DNA of 64,000 nt, taken from NCBI RefSeq assembly GCF_905220995.1, contig NZ_CAJNBJ010000008.1:1-64000 (forward strand). The letters run 5' to 3'. The position numbers and the translations under genes were made by a program. Origin of the DNA: Nitrospira defluvii. Its GTDB lineage: Bacteria; Nitrospirota; Nitrospiria; Nitrospirales; Nitrospiraceae. Under the pieces are notes generated by a model, which was not told the DNA's origin, searched no databases, and saw only the letters and a list, made by a program, of their open reading frames with translations. Each line of letters opens with the position of its first letter. The stretch's first letter is position 1. Below are positions 26,101 to 34,396 of this stretch, piece by piece.

Positions 26101-28006
26101 GATCCGCAGTGGGCCGATTGCTGATATTCATACCAATGAGCCGGTCGGTCATGGTGTGAACAACAGCTTCCGCGAATTGATGGTGCAGGTGCATGACACG
26201 GTGCCGCACACCGTCAACGTTGTGACGGCGGGCAATCCTCCCGGGCAGCCGATTGAAGTGGCGCTCGAGGCGGGAAAGACCGTGTCCTTCATGATGCCGG
26301 AGAAGATTTATATGACTCCGATGCCGTTCCTGAATGGTGGCACCCACACCACAGGCAGCGGCTTGAACTTCAGGGCGGCGCCGATCGCACAGCGGTTAGC
26401 GACCAATCCTGATGTGTCACAGGCCTTCAATAGCCAGATCCATGGCGATCCGTATACGCCGACGCTCCGTGCGTATGTCGGCGATACGATGGTGTTCCGT
26501 CTCTTGCACACGCTCATGAATGAGTCGATGGTCTGGACTCTGTCCGGTCACACGTTCTGGACCGAGCGGTATGCGGCGGATGCCAATCGCAAGAATTCCA
26601 TCCACATCGGCATCGCGGAGCGTTATGACCTCGTGGTGCCTGAAGCGGGCGGAAGCCGGCATTTGGCCGGAGATTACATCCACTTCAACGGCCGGTCCTC
26701 GAAGTTCTCCGAGGGCGGATGGGGCATCATTCGGGTGTTGGATAAGGAGCAGGCAGATCTGAAGAAACTCCCAGCAGGCTTCTCTAACAAGGGGGAAGTG
26801 CCCAAGCCCTTGCCGGTGTGTCCTGCAGATGCTCCGGTGAAGCACTTCAACGTCGTCGCGATGGACTTCCCCGGTATGAAGTTCAATCCGAAGGCGCCGG
26901 ATGAAATCGAAGTGGACTTTGAGCGGAAGATTCTCACAACCAATCCTGAGGCCAAGATCTACGCCTTGGAAGAGGATGTCGCAAAGGTAGCCGGCGGCGC
27001 ACAGCCGATGCCGTTGACCCTGCGGGTGAACGCTGGTGACTGCGTCAAGGTGCACCTGAAGAATAAGATGAAGGCGAGCAAGGCCTCCTTCTCAGCGATC
27101 GGCCTTGCTTTCGATCCCAAGGACTCCCTGGGGGCGAACGTCGGGAACAATCCTGGTGACCAAACCGTGGTGCCTGGAGGCGAGCGCGACTACACCTATT
27201 ATGCGGATCCCTTCAACGGGGAGACCGCATCCCTGGTGTGGGATTGGGGTAATGTCATGACCAATCCGCGGAATGGCTTGTTCGGGGCCATTGTGGTCGG
27301 TCCGAAGGGATCAAAGTACCGTGATCCGAAGACCGGCGCCGACCTGTCCACGAAGAATGCGTGGGCGGCCGACGTGATCATTGACCGGTCCATCCCGGGC
27401 AATGAAATGCGTGCGAACTACCGTGACGTGGCGTTGTTCTTCCAGGATGAAGACAACATCATCGGCACGAGTTTCATGCCGTACGTGCAGAATGTGGCGG
27501 GTTTGACCGGCGTCAACTACCGGTCGGAGCCGTACAAGTTCCGTGAGGAGCAGGGGTGTTCGCTCGGCAAGGTATTCCAGCCGTGTAAGGCGGACAAACC
27601 GGAAGATCCGGCCACCCCGATCATCGAGGCCCATGCTGGCGACCCAGTACGCATCCATGTGCTGGGCGTGAGCAATGAGCAAAACGGAATGTTCAGCGTC
27701 GAAAAGCACGAGTGGCCGATTGAGCCGTTCATGCGCGGTGCCGACTTGATCAGCGTCGTCGAATACTCCGGTTCGGAGGCGATCGATGCGTTCATCCCGT
27801 CTGCCGGTGGGATGTATCGCCTGCCCGGCGACTATGTGTACAGCAACCAGCGGTTGCCGTATTCGCAGTCTGGACAGTGGGGATATGTTCGGGTGTTGCC
27901 GTCCGGTGACACCAGGCTGTTGCCGCTGACCGGTGCCGGTGCCGGAACCAAGAGTGCTGAGGTGGAGCAGCCGACTCCCCACGCGATTCCAGTCGCGTCG
28001 AAGTAA
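23141..28006 (+). CDS. Giant three-module multicopper oxidase-like protein
   Basis: A 1621-residue exported protein with a signal peptide (to about residue 31). Three cupredoxin modules follow, beginning near residues 145, 735 and 1226, each opening with a K-x-Y/F-N-V segment. Module 1 has HIH (239-241), FHTF (H287), the HxxHxH ligands H445/H448/H450 and a full HCH-type site H521-C522-H523, H527, M532. Module 2 keeps HWH (822-824) and WHDH (953/955) but has no HCH. Module 3 has lost essentially all ligands (VYSNQRL where HCH would be). Multicopper oxidases couple one-electron oxidation to O2 reduction; some oxidise metals or reduce nitrite. AAGGAGG precedes the ATG, and a terminator follows. 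Confidence 0.9.
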   Translation: MDCQWFTRVTLRALSVIAGGALVCLPLAASAEDQLHADHAVPQHTAMSHQLPSWAEKLKGQTIVEDSMAGKPERSAMVEQQHQRIMEHLTHDPQAQAVNTGMFNTQTMMHQYGAGGQDLLLMSDPRVEPVAMTGGGKCPATAPVKQYNVSAINVEITLNQWLDFYPGYMYTLDENLDKVRAEETKNREARDKEGFDPGAVIPGVQAQWIQPLTIRGNQGDCVKIKLTNKLEGGEDVSLHIHGSSMVVSATGAAAATTNSDSIVQKDKSGEFEWYIHPSTQEGVRQFHTFANDRELTVMGLFGSFVVEPRGSEYLEALGSGAPTPASSGWQVMIKNGTGPDFREFVLYYHEVGDEAFRPVNKKGDFLPQRDPLTDAYRPGGRAINYRSEPFGINNMHVQHEYFGFEDESMGYSSYTFGDPSPTIPRSYMGDPAKFRLVHGGSEVFHSHHPHGGTIRWPRSPRAIDDMNLWTTSANGPVKYPVIRAKTDRVDVEVIGPSEALDLETECGSGLCQQLAGDFLFHCHVAHHYVAGMWGYWRVYNTLQQGDMRNDVMPDLLELPDRKGRIKAPITSDKLVGQTVDWFGKSFKIVEKGKSDWKSNPATITIKDWVEMQLPTMGKPGHKNDEKGQTISYDATVLDWAWEGTRALSEPESTIDNPKYKSTHPGKRHPITFEPLTGKVAWPHLTPHFGRRVMFSPNHVGAPWLEMIRRDANGEESVDQALPGENGNWSLCPENAGRKHYNVHFIKLPITIAKKIGKEPPVIDPNGLIYVLHEEEAEIRKNDDLKYPLVVRGNIYDCVDWTLTSEWDDDDYTNFQSSKINTHWHFLQFDNQASDGVITGFSYEQSVRPFTMLEKKNTKGLPVPMNTVVTAAAKKGANTITVKNAKQFHVGTLLLVGADNVKGNEISRIKAINGNTITLAKGLKNDHPANDIVTVEFVRQRFWVDADVGTVFWHDHAFGATTWPHGGFGTFIAEPVGSTYHDPKTGKLIRSGPIADIHTNEPVGHGVNNSFRELMVQVHDTVPHTVNVVTAGNPPGQPIEVALEAGKTVSFMMPEKIYMTPMPFLNGGTHTTGSGLNFRAAPIAQRLATNPDVSQAFNSQIHGDPYTPTLRAYVGDTMVFRLLHTLMNESMVWTLSGHTFWTERYAADANRKNSIHIGIAERYDLVVPEAGGSRHLAGDYIHFNGRSSKFSEGGWGIIRVLDKEQADLKKLPAGFSNKGEVPKPLPVCPADAPVKHFNVVAMDFPGMKFNPKAPDEIEVDFERKILTTNPEAKIYALEEDVAKVAGGAQPMPLTLRVNAGDCVKVHLKNKMKASKASFSAIGLAFDPKDSLGANVGNNPGDQTVVPGGERDYTYYADPFNGETASLVWDWGNVMTNPRNGLFGAIVVGPKGSKYRDPKTGADLSTKNAWAADVIIDRSIPGNEMRANYRDVALFFQDEDNIIGTSFMPYVQNVAGLTGVNYRSEPYKFREEQGCSLGKVFQPCKADKPEDPATPIIEAHAGDPVRIHVLGVSNEQNGMFSVEKHEWPIEPFMRGADLISVVEYSGSEAIDAFIPSAGGMYRLPGDYVYSNQRLPYSQSGQWGYVRVLPSGDTRLLPLTGAGAGTKSAEVEQPTPHAIPVASK

Positions 28007-28035
28007 GCTGATTACATCTCGCGCGAGGTGAGGAG

Positions 28036-28065
28036 GGGGGGAGCCTGAGAGGGTTCCCCCCTTTT
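28036..28065 (+). terminator. Terminator after the multicopper oxidase
   Basis: A 10-bp stem (GGGGGGAGCC / GGTTCCCCCC, one G-T pair) with a TGAGAG loop and a TTTT tail, 29 bases past the stop. Confidence 0.8.
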
Positions 28066-28091
28066 GTTATGGGACGGGGATTGTGTATGAT
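28064..28091 (+). promoter_or_regulatory. Candidate promoter for the cupredoxin genes
   Basis: TTGTTA, a 16-base spacer and TATGAT, starting in the T tract of the preceding terminator and 68 bases before the first cupredoxin ATG. Confidence 0.35.
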
Positions 28092-28159
28092 CTGCCAAGT
28101 GCTTTGGTCGATCGGCATTCGTTCCATACACGCACTCATCGTTGTTGGAGGGACCATCT

Positions 28160-29068
28160 ATGCGAATGATCGGACTCGCTCTTCTGACTGCTCTGAGCAT
28201 TTTCTCTTCTTCATCATGGGCTTATGAGGAAATCACCGTCACGGATGGCGGCAGCATCACTGGTACGGTCATGATGACCGGGGGCAAGCCGACACCGAAG
28301 GGATATAACCTAATCACGTATCCGGATCCTGTCTACTGCGGGCGCATTTCGACCGGTACTGGGTGGAGAGTTCTTGATGAGTTCTCGATGGCTTCCGGGA
28401 ACGGATTGAAGGACGTCGTAGTCTTGCTGACGGACGCCGCAAAGGGAAAGCCATTCAAATTCGAACCCCTCACGATTGAGGCTCGTGACTGCCGCTTCCT
28501 GCCGTTTGTTACTGTCGTCAGAGACGGCTCTGAGGTGGTGGTCATGAACATGGACCCCGTTATGCACGACATTCAGGCATACGAAACCTCTCAACTGGGG
28601 CCACGCGTTCTCTTTAACACGCCGCTCCCTATGAATCCCCATCACAAGCGATTCGTCACGGCGGAAAGCCATGAGCATCTGGCCGGCCAGCCAGTGAAAG
28701 AAACGATTCACATGACCAAAGGGCGCCGGATTTTCGTGATGCAGTGCGGATTCCATGCCTATATGGAAAGTTGGGGCCTGGCCGTCGACAATCCCTATTA
28801 TGCCGTGACGGGCGATGGCGGCACATTTACGCTCACCGATGTGCCGCCAGGGGAATACACCCTCATGGCTTGGCATCCAGGGTTGGGAACCTTGCTACAG
28901 AAGAAAGTCATGGTCACGGAGAAGGGGATGTCTACCGTCGATTTCGCGTTTGAGGCACCGAAAGGGCGTCGGAGTGTCCACGCGATTGAGCATAATCCGC
29001 ATTACGGACCGGAATCTCTTGGAAAGCTCGTCGACATCCGTCCAACGCTGGAACGGCAGGTTCCCTAG
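28160..29068 (+). CDS. Exported cupredoxin-like protein with a carboxypeptidase-regulatory-like domain (paralogue 1)
   Basis: A 302-residue protein with a signal peptide (cleavage near SSSWAYEE). The middle is a cupredoxin-like fold with likely copper ligands H136 (MDPVMHDIQ) and C196, H199, M202 (MQCGFHAYM). The C-terminal 90 residues have the pattern of carboxypeptidase-regulatory-like domains (FTLTDVPPGEYTLMAWHPG). GGAGGGA precedes the ATG at 28160; an upstream in-frame ATG lacks such a site. The next gene is a close paralogue 29 bases on. Probably a periplasmic electron carrier or copper-binding subunit for the neighbouring oxidases; that role is inferred from context. Confidence 0.8.
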   Translation: MRMIGLALLTALSIFSSSSWAYEEITVTDGGSITGTVMMTGGKPTPKGYNLITYPDPVYCGRISTGTGWRVLDEFSMASGNGLKDVVVLLTDAAKGKPFKFEPLTIEARDCRFLPFVTVVRDGSEVVVMNMDPVMHDIQAYETSQLGPRVLFNTPLPMNPHHKRFVTAESHEHLAGQPVKETIHMTKGRRIFVMQCGFHAYMESWGLAVDNPYYAVTGDGGTFTLTDVPPGEYTLMAWHPGLGTLLQKKVMVTEKGMSTVDFAFEAPKGRRSVHAIEHNPHYGPESLGKLVDIRPTLERQVP

Positions 29069-29097
29069 CAGCGCCTGCATCAGAGGTAAGGAAGGTC

Positions 29098-30030
29098 ATG
29101 AAGCTGAATACAACTCAGAAGGTTCATACCCTCGCAGTGGCCGCCTTGATGTGGTTGGGGCACATGGTGTCGCCGGCTGGAGCCTATGATGTGATCGACG
29201 TGCAGCACGGCGGGACATTGGATGGGACAGTGACGCTGGCGGGAGCGATTCCTGAACCCAAAGGATTTAATCTGATCACGTTTCCGGATCCAACCTACTG
29301 TGGACGGATCTCGAACGGCAAGGGATGGCGTCTCCTGCGTGATTTCATCGTGGCGCCGGCGGGCGGATTGAAGAACGCAATTGTTACGCTGGAGGGGGCT
29401 GAGTCCGGAAAGCCGTTTGACATGTCTGTGCCGTTGATCGAGGCACGCGACTGCATGTTCCAGCCTTGGATTACGATCGTGCGAAATGGCCACGCGGTGG
29501 AAGTGGTGAATATGGATCCCGTGATGCACGACATCCAAGGCTATGAAACTTCGCCCGAGGCTGGAGCACGGGTGTTGTTCAACACCCCGTTGATTTTGAA
29601 TCACCAGCATCAACGCGGCAACATGCGCGCAGTCCACAACCATGCGCCGGGAAAGTCCCTGGTGGGCCCGATCTATTTGAATAAAGGCCGTCGGACGTTC
29701 TACATGCAGTGCGGCTTCCATGCATATATGGAGAGTTGGGCCATGGCCGTGAACAATCCCTATTATGCCGTGACGGATGAGCAGGGCGCGTTCAGGATCG
29801 AGAATATCCCGCCGGGCACCTATCAAATGGTGGTATGGCATCCGCAGGCAGGGCCGGGGGCCACCCGTACCATTACGATTTCCCCGGACGGAACCACAAC
29901 TGAACAAGTGGCCTTGCAGGCTCCAAAGGGAAACCGCACTTCCTACAAAGTGATGGATAATCCACGGTTTGGTCTCGAATCGTTGGGCCACCCCGTTGAA
30001 ATTGAGCCGTTGGTGGAGCATCAGCACTAG
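29098..30030 (+). CDS. Exported cupredoxin-like protein with a carboxypeptidase-regulatory-like domain (paralogue 2)
   Basis: A 310-residue paralogue of the preceding gene, sharing most motifs: a signal peptide ending near SPAGAYDV, the pattern TFPDPTYCGRIS, H144 in MDPVMHDIQGYE, and C205, H208, M211 in MQCGFHAYMESW. The regulatory-like tail follows (IENIPPGTYQMVVWHPQAG). It has an extra His-rich loop, LNHQHQRG, that could bind metal. GGAAGG precedes the ATG. The tandem copies point to a local duplication; differences are spread over the whole length, so it is not recent. Confidence 0.8.
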   Translation: MKLNTTQKVHTLAVAALMWLGHMVSPAGAYDVIDVQHGGTLDGTVTLAGAIPEPKGFNLITFPDPTYCGRISNGKGWRLLRDFIVAPAGGLKNAIVTLEGAESGKPFDMSVPLIEARDCMFQPWITIVRNGHAVEVVNMDPVMHDIQGYETSPEAGARVLFNTPLILNHQHQRGNMRAVHNHAPGKSLVGPIYLNKGRRTFYMQCGFHAYMESWAMAVNNPYYAVTDEQGAFRIENIPPGTYQMVVWHPQAGPGATRTITISPDGTTTEQVALQAPKGNRTSYKVMDNPRFGLESLGHPVEIEPLVEHQH

Positions 30031-30079
30031 TCCAGCCTGGGACCGTCTTCGGCACTGGGCCGTCGGAGGCTGGTTGTCC

Positions 30080-30676
30080 ATGAGCCTCTGTCTTCTTGGT
30101 GCCGCGTCCGTTTGGTCGCATGAGACTGCCGCGGCTGCCTCCTCTCCTGGGTCGGTGGAGTTTTCTGCTTCCTTGGTCAAGCGGGTGGAAGGGCGACGGT
30201 TCGAAGCTCAGGTGTTTGCCAAGAATGACCGCATTCGGCTGGAGTACAAGTATGCGGTCAAAACCGAACTCGGCTATTCCAGTATAGAAATCATTCGATT
30301 GGATAAACGTGAGTCCTGGTTTGTGCTGGCCCAGCGCCGGCAAATTCTTCCGGTTCCCGTCAAGCCTGAGGAAATCCTGCCGATTCAATCCAACCTTCCT
30401 GGAGAGCAAAGCCGGACTCTGATAGGTGATGCCACCACCATCGGGCGAGCCTCCAGACTGTATGAGGTTGGGGTGGATTACAACGGCCGGAGTGAGCGGT
30501 TTTATGAGTGGGTCGATGTCGAAACGGGAATTGTGTTGAAATTGGTCAGTCAGGACCGTGATTGGTCCATCGAATATGTGCGGATCCGGCTCTCTCCTCA
30601 ACCGGACTATTATTTTGAGGCGCCGACTGGGTATCAACGTTGGCTTCCGCCATCCTCAACACGAGAACGAGGGTAA
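30080..30676 (+). CDS. Exported LolA-like/outer-membrane-sorting-fold protein
   Basis: A 198-residue protein with a hydrophobic N-terminus (LCLLGAASVW) and a beta-rich mature part. Patterns such as FEAQVFAKNDRIRLEYKY, IIRLDKRESWFVL and VDVETGIVLKL resemble LolA/LolB-like and DUF4412-type half-barrels. These folds bind lipid or hydrophobic groups. ATG 30080 is preceded by GGAGG at 10 bases; a TTG two codons earlier is equally possible. It starts 50 bases after the cupredoxin stop and runs into the HEAT gene after 30 bases, so it belongs to this operon. Ligand unknown. Confidence 0.65.
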   Translation: MSLCLLGAASVWSHETAAAASSPGSVEFSASLVKRVEGRRFEAQVFAKNDRIRLEYKYAVKTELGYSSIEIIRLDKRESWFVLAQRRQILPVPVKPEEILPIQSNLPGEQSRTLIGDATTIGRASRLYEVGVDYNGRSERFYEWVDVETGIVLKLVSQDRDWSIEYVRIRLSPQPDYYFEAPTGYQRWLPPSSTRERG

Positions 30677-30705
30677 AGGGCCGGCGACGGTCAGGAAGGG
30701 ACTTG

Positions 30706-32103
30706 ATGGTGTTGCAAAGCGAGAAAACCGGGGGGGCTGTCGGGGGACGGTGCGTCGCCCTGGCCATGTTCTCTCTGATGTTGATCGGGTTTGGGTCGGA
30801 GACCTGCGGTGCCAGTTCAGCTAGGGATGTGCAAGCGGCGTTTGACAAAAAACAGTATCGGGAAGCATTGGACCTTATTGATCAGGTCACCAAGGAGAAG
30901 GGGGCTCAGCCTGAGCTGAGACGCTTGAAGGTCCGTTCATTGATCCTCCTCGGTAAGCCGAAGGACGCATTGCCAGAATATGAACGGCTTGAGCAGGATG
31001 TGAAACAAGAAGATCGGGCGCTCCTGAAAGAAGTCGCGCTGGGCTTCGTGTATGTGCTGATAAAGGACATGCGCGAACAGATGCGCGGGGCTGCGTATAC
31101 GGCCCTGAAAGATATCGACTCTCCGGACACCATCCCCGCATTGGAGGATGGTTTGAGCGATGGATCTGGTCTGGTCCGGGCCTTAGCTGCGGAAGCGCTT
31201 GGCAGACTCGAGGCCGGGAGACGGTCGCCACGATTGCGTAATGCATTGGAAGACCAGGCTGGTCTGGTGAAAGTAACAGTGCTGAAGGCGTTGGGGAAAA
31301 GCAGCGACCGGTCGGTGATCCCGTTGTTGGAAAAGGCACTGAAGGACGAACAGCCGGCTGTGCGGTTGGCTGCTGCCGGCGCGCTCTATCATACCGGACA
31401 AACCGCGCTGTGGGATGTCATACAGAAATCGGCATCGGCCCCAAATCCTGAGGAGCGCGCTGCAGCGTTGCGGATGGTAGGCGAACTGAAGGATGCGAGG
31501 GGGCTTCCGATTCTTCTGGAGGCGATGACCAACCCGCAGCCTTCTGTGCGAGGAGCCGCGGCATCGGCGTTAGGTGATCTCGGAACGCTTCAGGGCATCC
31601 CTGCTTTGGAGCAAGCCCTGGAAGATAAGATTCCCGCCGTGAAGACCTCGGCTGCGATCAGTTTAGGTGAGTTGGGGGGGAAGGACTCATTGGCTGCGTT
31701 GAGAAAGGCTTTGACCGATCGTAATCCTGTGGTAAAGGCAGCGGTGGTGTCGGCGCTCCTTCGGGTTGAGGAGCCATTCGATTCTATTGCCCAAGAGTTG
31801 TATGATTTGGTGTTGAATAACGATCCGGGAACTCGCTCGGCTGCCGGGAAGGCCGCTGGGCGAGCTCATGGCGCCAATACCAGAGCTGCGGTGGAGTTTC
31901 TTGCTGGTCTGCTGAAAGATCCGATTCCGCGCCCCCGCATTGCCGCGGCACGGGCGCTCGGGCAAATCGGAGGGGTTGAAGCCTTGTCGATATTGAAGGC
32001 TGCTTTGCACGATGAAGACGATGCGGTTCGGGCCACGGTGGGCGGGGCGATCGTGAGAATTATGGGACGCACGAAGCCCGTGCTCAATCCTGTAAAATCA
32101 TAA
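30706..32103 (+). CDS. Exported HEAT-repeat scaffold protein
   Basis: A 465-residue protein with an N-terminal hydrophobic segment (residues 17-30) and a short TPR-like part (YREALDLIDQV...). About nine HEAT repeats follow from roughly residue 110 to 450, each with the A-A-x-A-L-G-x-L pattern (for example RGAAASALGDLG). HEAT solenoids bind other proteins; an envelope location next to copper proteins suggests an assembly or docking role. AGGAAGGG precedes the ATG at 30706. It ends about 210 bases before the next cupredoxin gene, which has its own promoter. Confidence 0.85.
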   Translation: MVLQSEKTGGAVGGRCVALAMFSLMLIGFGSETCGASSARDVQAAFDKKQYREALDLIDQVTKEKGAQPELRRLKVRSLILLGKPKDALPEYERLEQDVKQEDRALLKEVALGFVYVLIKDMREQMRGAAYTALKDIDSPDTIPALEDGLSDGSGLVRALAAEALGRLEAGRRSPRLRNALEDQAGLVKVTVLKALGKSSDRSVIPLLEKALKDEQPAVRLAAAGALYHTGQTALWDVIQKSASAPNPEERAAALRMVGELKDARGLPILLEAMTNPQPSVRGAAASALGDLGTLQGIPALEQALEDKIPAVKTSAAISLGELGGKDSLAALRKALTDRNPVVKAAVVSALLRVEEPFDSIAQELYDLVLNNDPGTRSAAGKAAGRAHGANTRAAVEFLAGLLKDPIPRPRIAAARALGQIGGVEALSILKAALHDEDDAVRATVGGAIVRIMGRTKPVLNPVKS

Positions 32104-32134
32104 TTCTGCTCACTACGGCCGGCTAGATTTAAAG

Positions 32135-32164
32135 TTGACAGTGCGAGTCGGATTCCAGTATAGA
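32135..32164 (+). promoter_or_regulatory. Sigma70-type promoter for the third cupredoxin
   Basis: TTGACA, an 18-base spacer and TATAGA. The leader to the ATG at 32318 is about 145 bases and holds three GTCATG copies at 32211, 32221 and 32233. Confidence 0.6.
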
Positions 32165-32317
32165 GAAATGTTTAGGGGCCTGGTGTGGTCAGGGGAAAGC
32201 CACGCCAAATGTCATGGACTGTCATGCAAGGGGTCATGCTCACCAGCCCTTGTGGTCAAGTGGTGACGGAGTAGCTGTTCGGTTTCGGTTAATGTTCATT
32301 ACTAAGGAGGCAGTGAC

Positions 32318-33115
32318 ATGAAGAAGGGTGCGATGAAAGTAGTGTTCGGCGTTGCGGCCGCAGCATTTTTGGCTGCGCCCCTCACCTCATTTGCCGGAGG
32401 CACGATCGCCGGGAAAGTGACCTATCCCGGGAAGGCCGAGCAGAAGGAGTTTTCCTTCTCAAAGTTCCCGAACCCGAAGTTTTGCCCGAAGAACCCGAAC
32501 AAGAGCCTCATGGATGGCGATAAGCGCTTCCTCAAGACCATCGAAGTGGCCAAGGATGGCGGGTTGAAGGGTGCGGTTGTGGCCGTAGTCGATATTGAGG
32601 ATCAGGCCTTCCAGGACGGTTTCAAGGGCACGGACGTGGTGGCGGAATTCTGCGAATTCCTCCCGTTTAGTGGCGTTGTGGTGAACAACAAACCGTTCCG
32701 CGCTGAGAATAAGGATGCCGACCCTGATGATCCCAAGTCTACTGCGGGCGTCTTGCACAATCCGCACAGCTTCACGGTGAAGGGTTCCACCTCGGCCACC
32801 GGCTTCAACATCGGTTTGGCTAAGAAGGGTGACAAGTTGGAAAAGCCGGTGACGTTCCGTGGCGGCGCCGAAAAGGCTGGTTTCTATCGGTTGCAGTGCG
32901 ACCAGCACGAGTTCATGCAGTCATTCTTCCTCCCGGTGTGGAATCCGTACCACGCAGTAGTGAAGGATGACGGCTCATTCGAGATCCCGGGCGTACCTGC
33001 CGGCAAGCACAAGGTGGTTGTCTGGCATCCGTTCGTGGGCAAGGGCAAGCTCAACGAGTTTGAAATTGAAGTGGCCGAAGGCGGAACCGCTAACTTGAAG
33101 GCTGAAATCAAGTAG
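32318..33115 (+). CDS. Exported cupredoxin-like protein (paralogue 3, shorter)
   Basis: A 265-residue relative of the two cupredoxin/regulatory-domain proteins upstream. It has a signal peptide (cleavage near TSFAGG) and probable copper ligands H147/H150 (HNPHSF) and C194, H197, M200 (LQCDQHEFM). A conserved end follows (WNPYHAVVKDDGSFEIPGV, then VVVWHPF). It is Lys-rich, unlike the other two. AAGGAGG lies before the ATG and a strong terminator after the stop, with its own promoter, so it is transcribed alone and probably in quantity. Likely a soluble periplasmic electron carrier; partner unknown. Confidence 0.8.
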   Translation: MKKGAMKVVFGVAAAAFLAAPLTSFAGGTIAGKVTYPGKAEQKEFSFSKFPNPKFCPKNPNKSLMDGDKRFLKTIEVAKDGGLKGAVVAVVDIEDQAFQDGFKGTDVVAEFCEFLPFSGVVVNNKPFRAENKDADPDDPKSTAGVLHNPHSFTVKGSTSATGFNIGLAKKGDKLEKPVTFRGGAEKAGFYRLQCDQHEFMQSFFLPVWNPYHAVVKDDGSFEIPGVPAGKHKVVVWHPFVGKGKLNEFEIEVAEGGTANLKAEIK

Positions 33116-33156
33116 TCGATTCCCCTCAGATCTGAGGCGGGACAGCCCGCTTAGAG

Positions 33157-33195
33157 AAGGGCAGTGGTTCAATGCGAGCCACTGCCCTTTTTCTT
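33157..33195 (+). terminator. Terminator after cupredoxin 3
   Basis: An 11-bp stem (AAGGGCAGTGG / CCACTGCCCTT) with an 11-base loop and a T-rich tail (TTTTTCTTT). Confidence 0.9.
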
Positions 33196-33398
33196 TGTGT
33201 CACTTTCTCGTTCTCGATGATTCGCGCAACGTTTGAGGAGGTGTTCAGCCCGTGATCCTCGCTGCAATATCTTGCCTGGTCGCCTGCGAGAGTGGGGAGA
33301 CGAAGTGGCCGAGCCTGCCAGTCGCTCGCCTTGCGTTTCTCTTTCTGAACTGGGTAAGATGACCAATTTCTAAGCCAATTTCTTGAAGTGGGGGATCC

Positions 33399-34388
33399 GT
33401 GCCTCGCGAATTATCTCTCGCCGAAGTTTTCCAGTTAGGGTACTACTGGGAGACGAAAATTCTCTTGACTGCCGTGAAGTTAGGTGTCTTTTCGCTGCTG
33501 GATTGCCAGGGACGCAGCGCAGCGGAACTCGCTCAGCAGCTCGGTGCCGATGAACGCACCTTGGAATTGCTCCTGAACGCATTGGTGGCCATACGCCTCC
33601 TGTCAAAAAGTGGGCACGTCTATGCGAACACGCCGGTGGCGATGACCCATCTGGTCAAGCATGGGCCGCAATATGTCGGGCACTTGCTTCTGCTCCATGA
33701 TGCGGAGTGGGACAACTGGGGGAAGCTGGAAGAGGCCATCAGGACAGGCCGTTCCCCCGTCAGCCGTCATGTGTTTGAGACGGATCCAGCCTTAGGGGCC
33801 AATGTATTGTCCGTTCTGCATCGCATTGGACAGCAAAGCGGGCCAGATTTGGCGAAGCGGTTGGGGCTTAATCAGGCTCGGACCATGTTGGATTTGGGCG
33901 GCGGGGCAGGAACCAATGCCATTGCATTCTGTCGGGTGTATCCGGGGCTGTCTGCCACGGTATTTGATCTGGCCACCACTCTCCCGCTGACGGAACGGAC
34001 GGTGAAAGACGCAGGGCTCGAAGGCAGGATCGCACTCAAATCTGGTGATTTTAATCGTGATTCCCTTGGCGGTCCCTATGACGTGGTCTTAATGTCTGAC
34101 ATTTTGCACTACCAGAATCTTGCGACGAATGCGGCACTGGTAAAAAAGATTCATGGGCACCTCAATCCCGGTGGACGTTTGGTCATCAAGGACCGGTTCC
34201 TTGATGCGGCTGGTACGAGCCCGGCGTGGACGGCGGCGTTTGCGGTGCATATCCTCGTGAACACTGAGCAGGGGGCTTGCTACCGGACCGCAGAGGCCAT
34301 GCAATGGATGCACGATGGCGGATATGTCTCGGTCGAGGAAATTGAACGGACCGCGGTGGTGCAGGGCTTCAAACCACAGGTAGTGTAG
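33399..34388 (+). CDS. SAM-dependent methyltransferase, BchU/CrtF/O-methyltransferase type
   Basis: A 329-residue methyltransferase. The N-terminal winged-helix dimerisation domain (about 10-90; LTAVKLGVFSLL, RTLELLLNALVAI) and the SAM site (LDLGGGAGTNAIAF, then VFDLATTLP and SGDF) are typical of the plant-type O-methyltransferase family that also includes CrtF and the bacteriochlorophyll C20 methylase BchU. The GTG start at 33399 has GGGGGA just upstream. The next gene, 8 bases on, encodes a DUF420 protein and a PCP_red-domain protein follows, so a tetrapyrrole or quinone-like substrate is possible. The substrate is not determined by the sequence. Confidence 0.75.
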   Translation: MPRELSLAEVFQLGYYWETKILLTAVKLGVFSLLDCQGRSAAELAQQLGADERTLELLLNALVAIRLLSKSGHVYANTPVAMTHLVKHGPQYVGHLLLLHDAEWDNWGKLEEAIRTGRSPVSRHVFETDPALGANVLSVLHRIGQQSGPDLAKRLGLNQARTMLDLGGGAGTNAIAFCRVYPGLSATVFDLATTLPLTERTVKDAGLEGRIALKSGDFNRDSLGGPYDVVLMSDILHYQNLATNAALVKKIHGHLNPGGRLVIKDRFLDAAGTSPAWTAAFAVHILVNTEQGACYRTAEAMQWMHDGGYVSVEEIERTAVVQGFKPQVV

Positions 34389-34396
34389 GAACGGCC

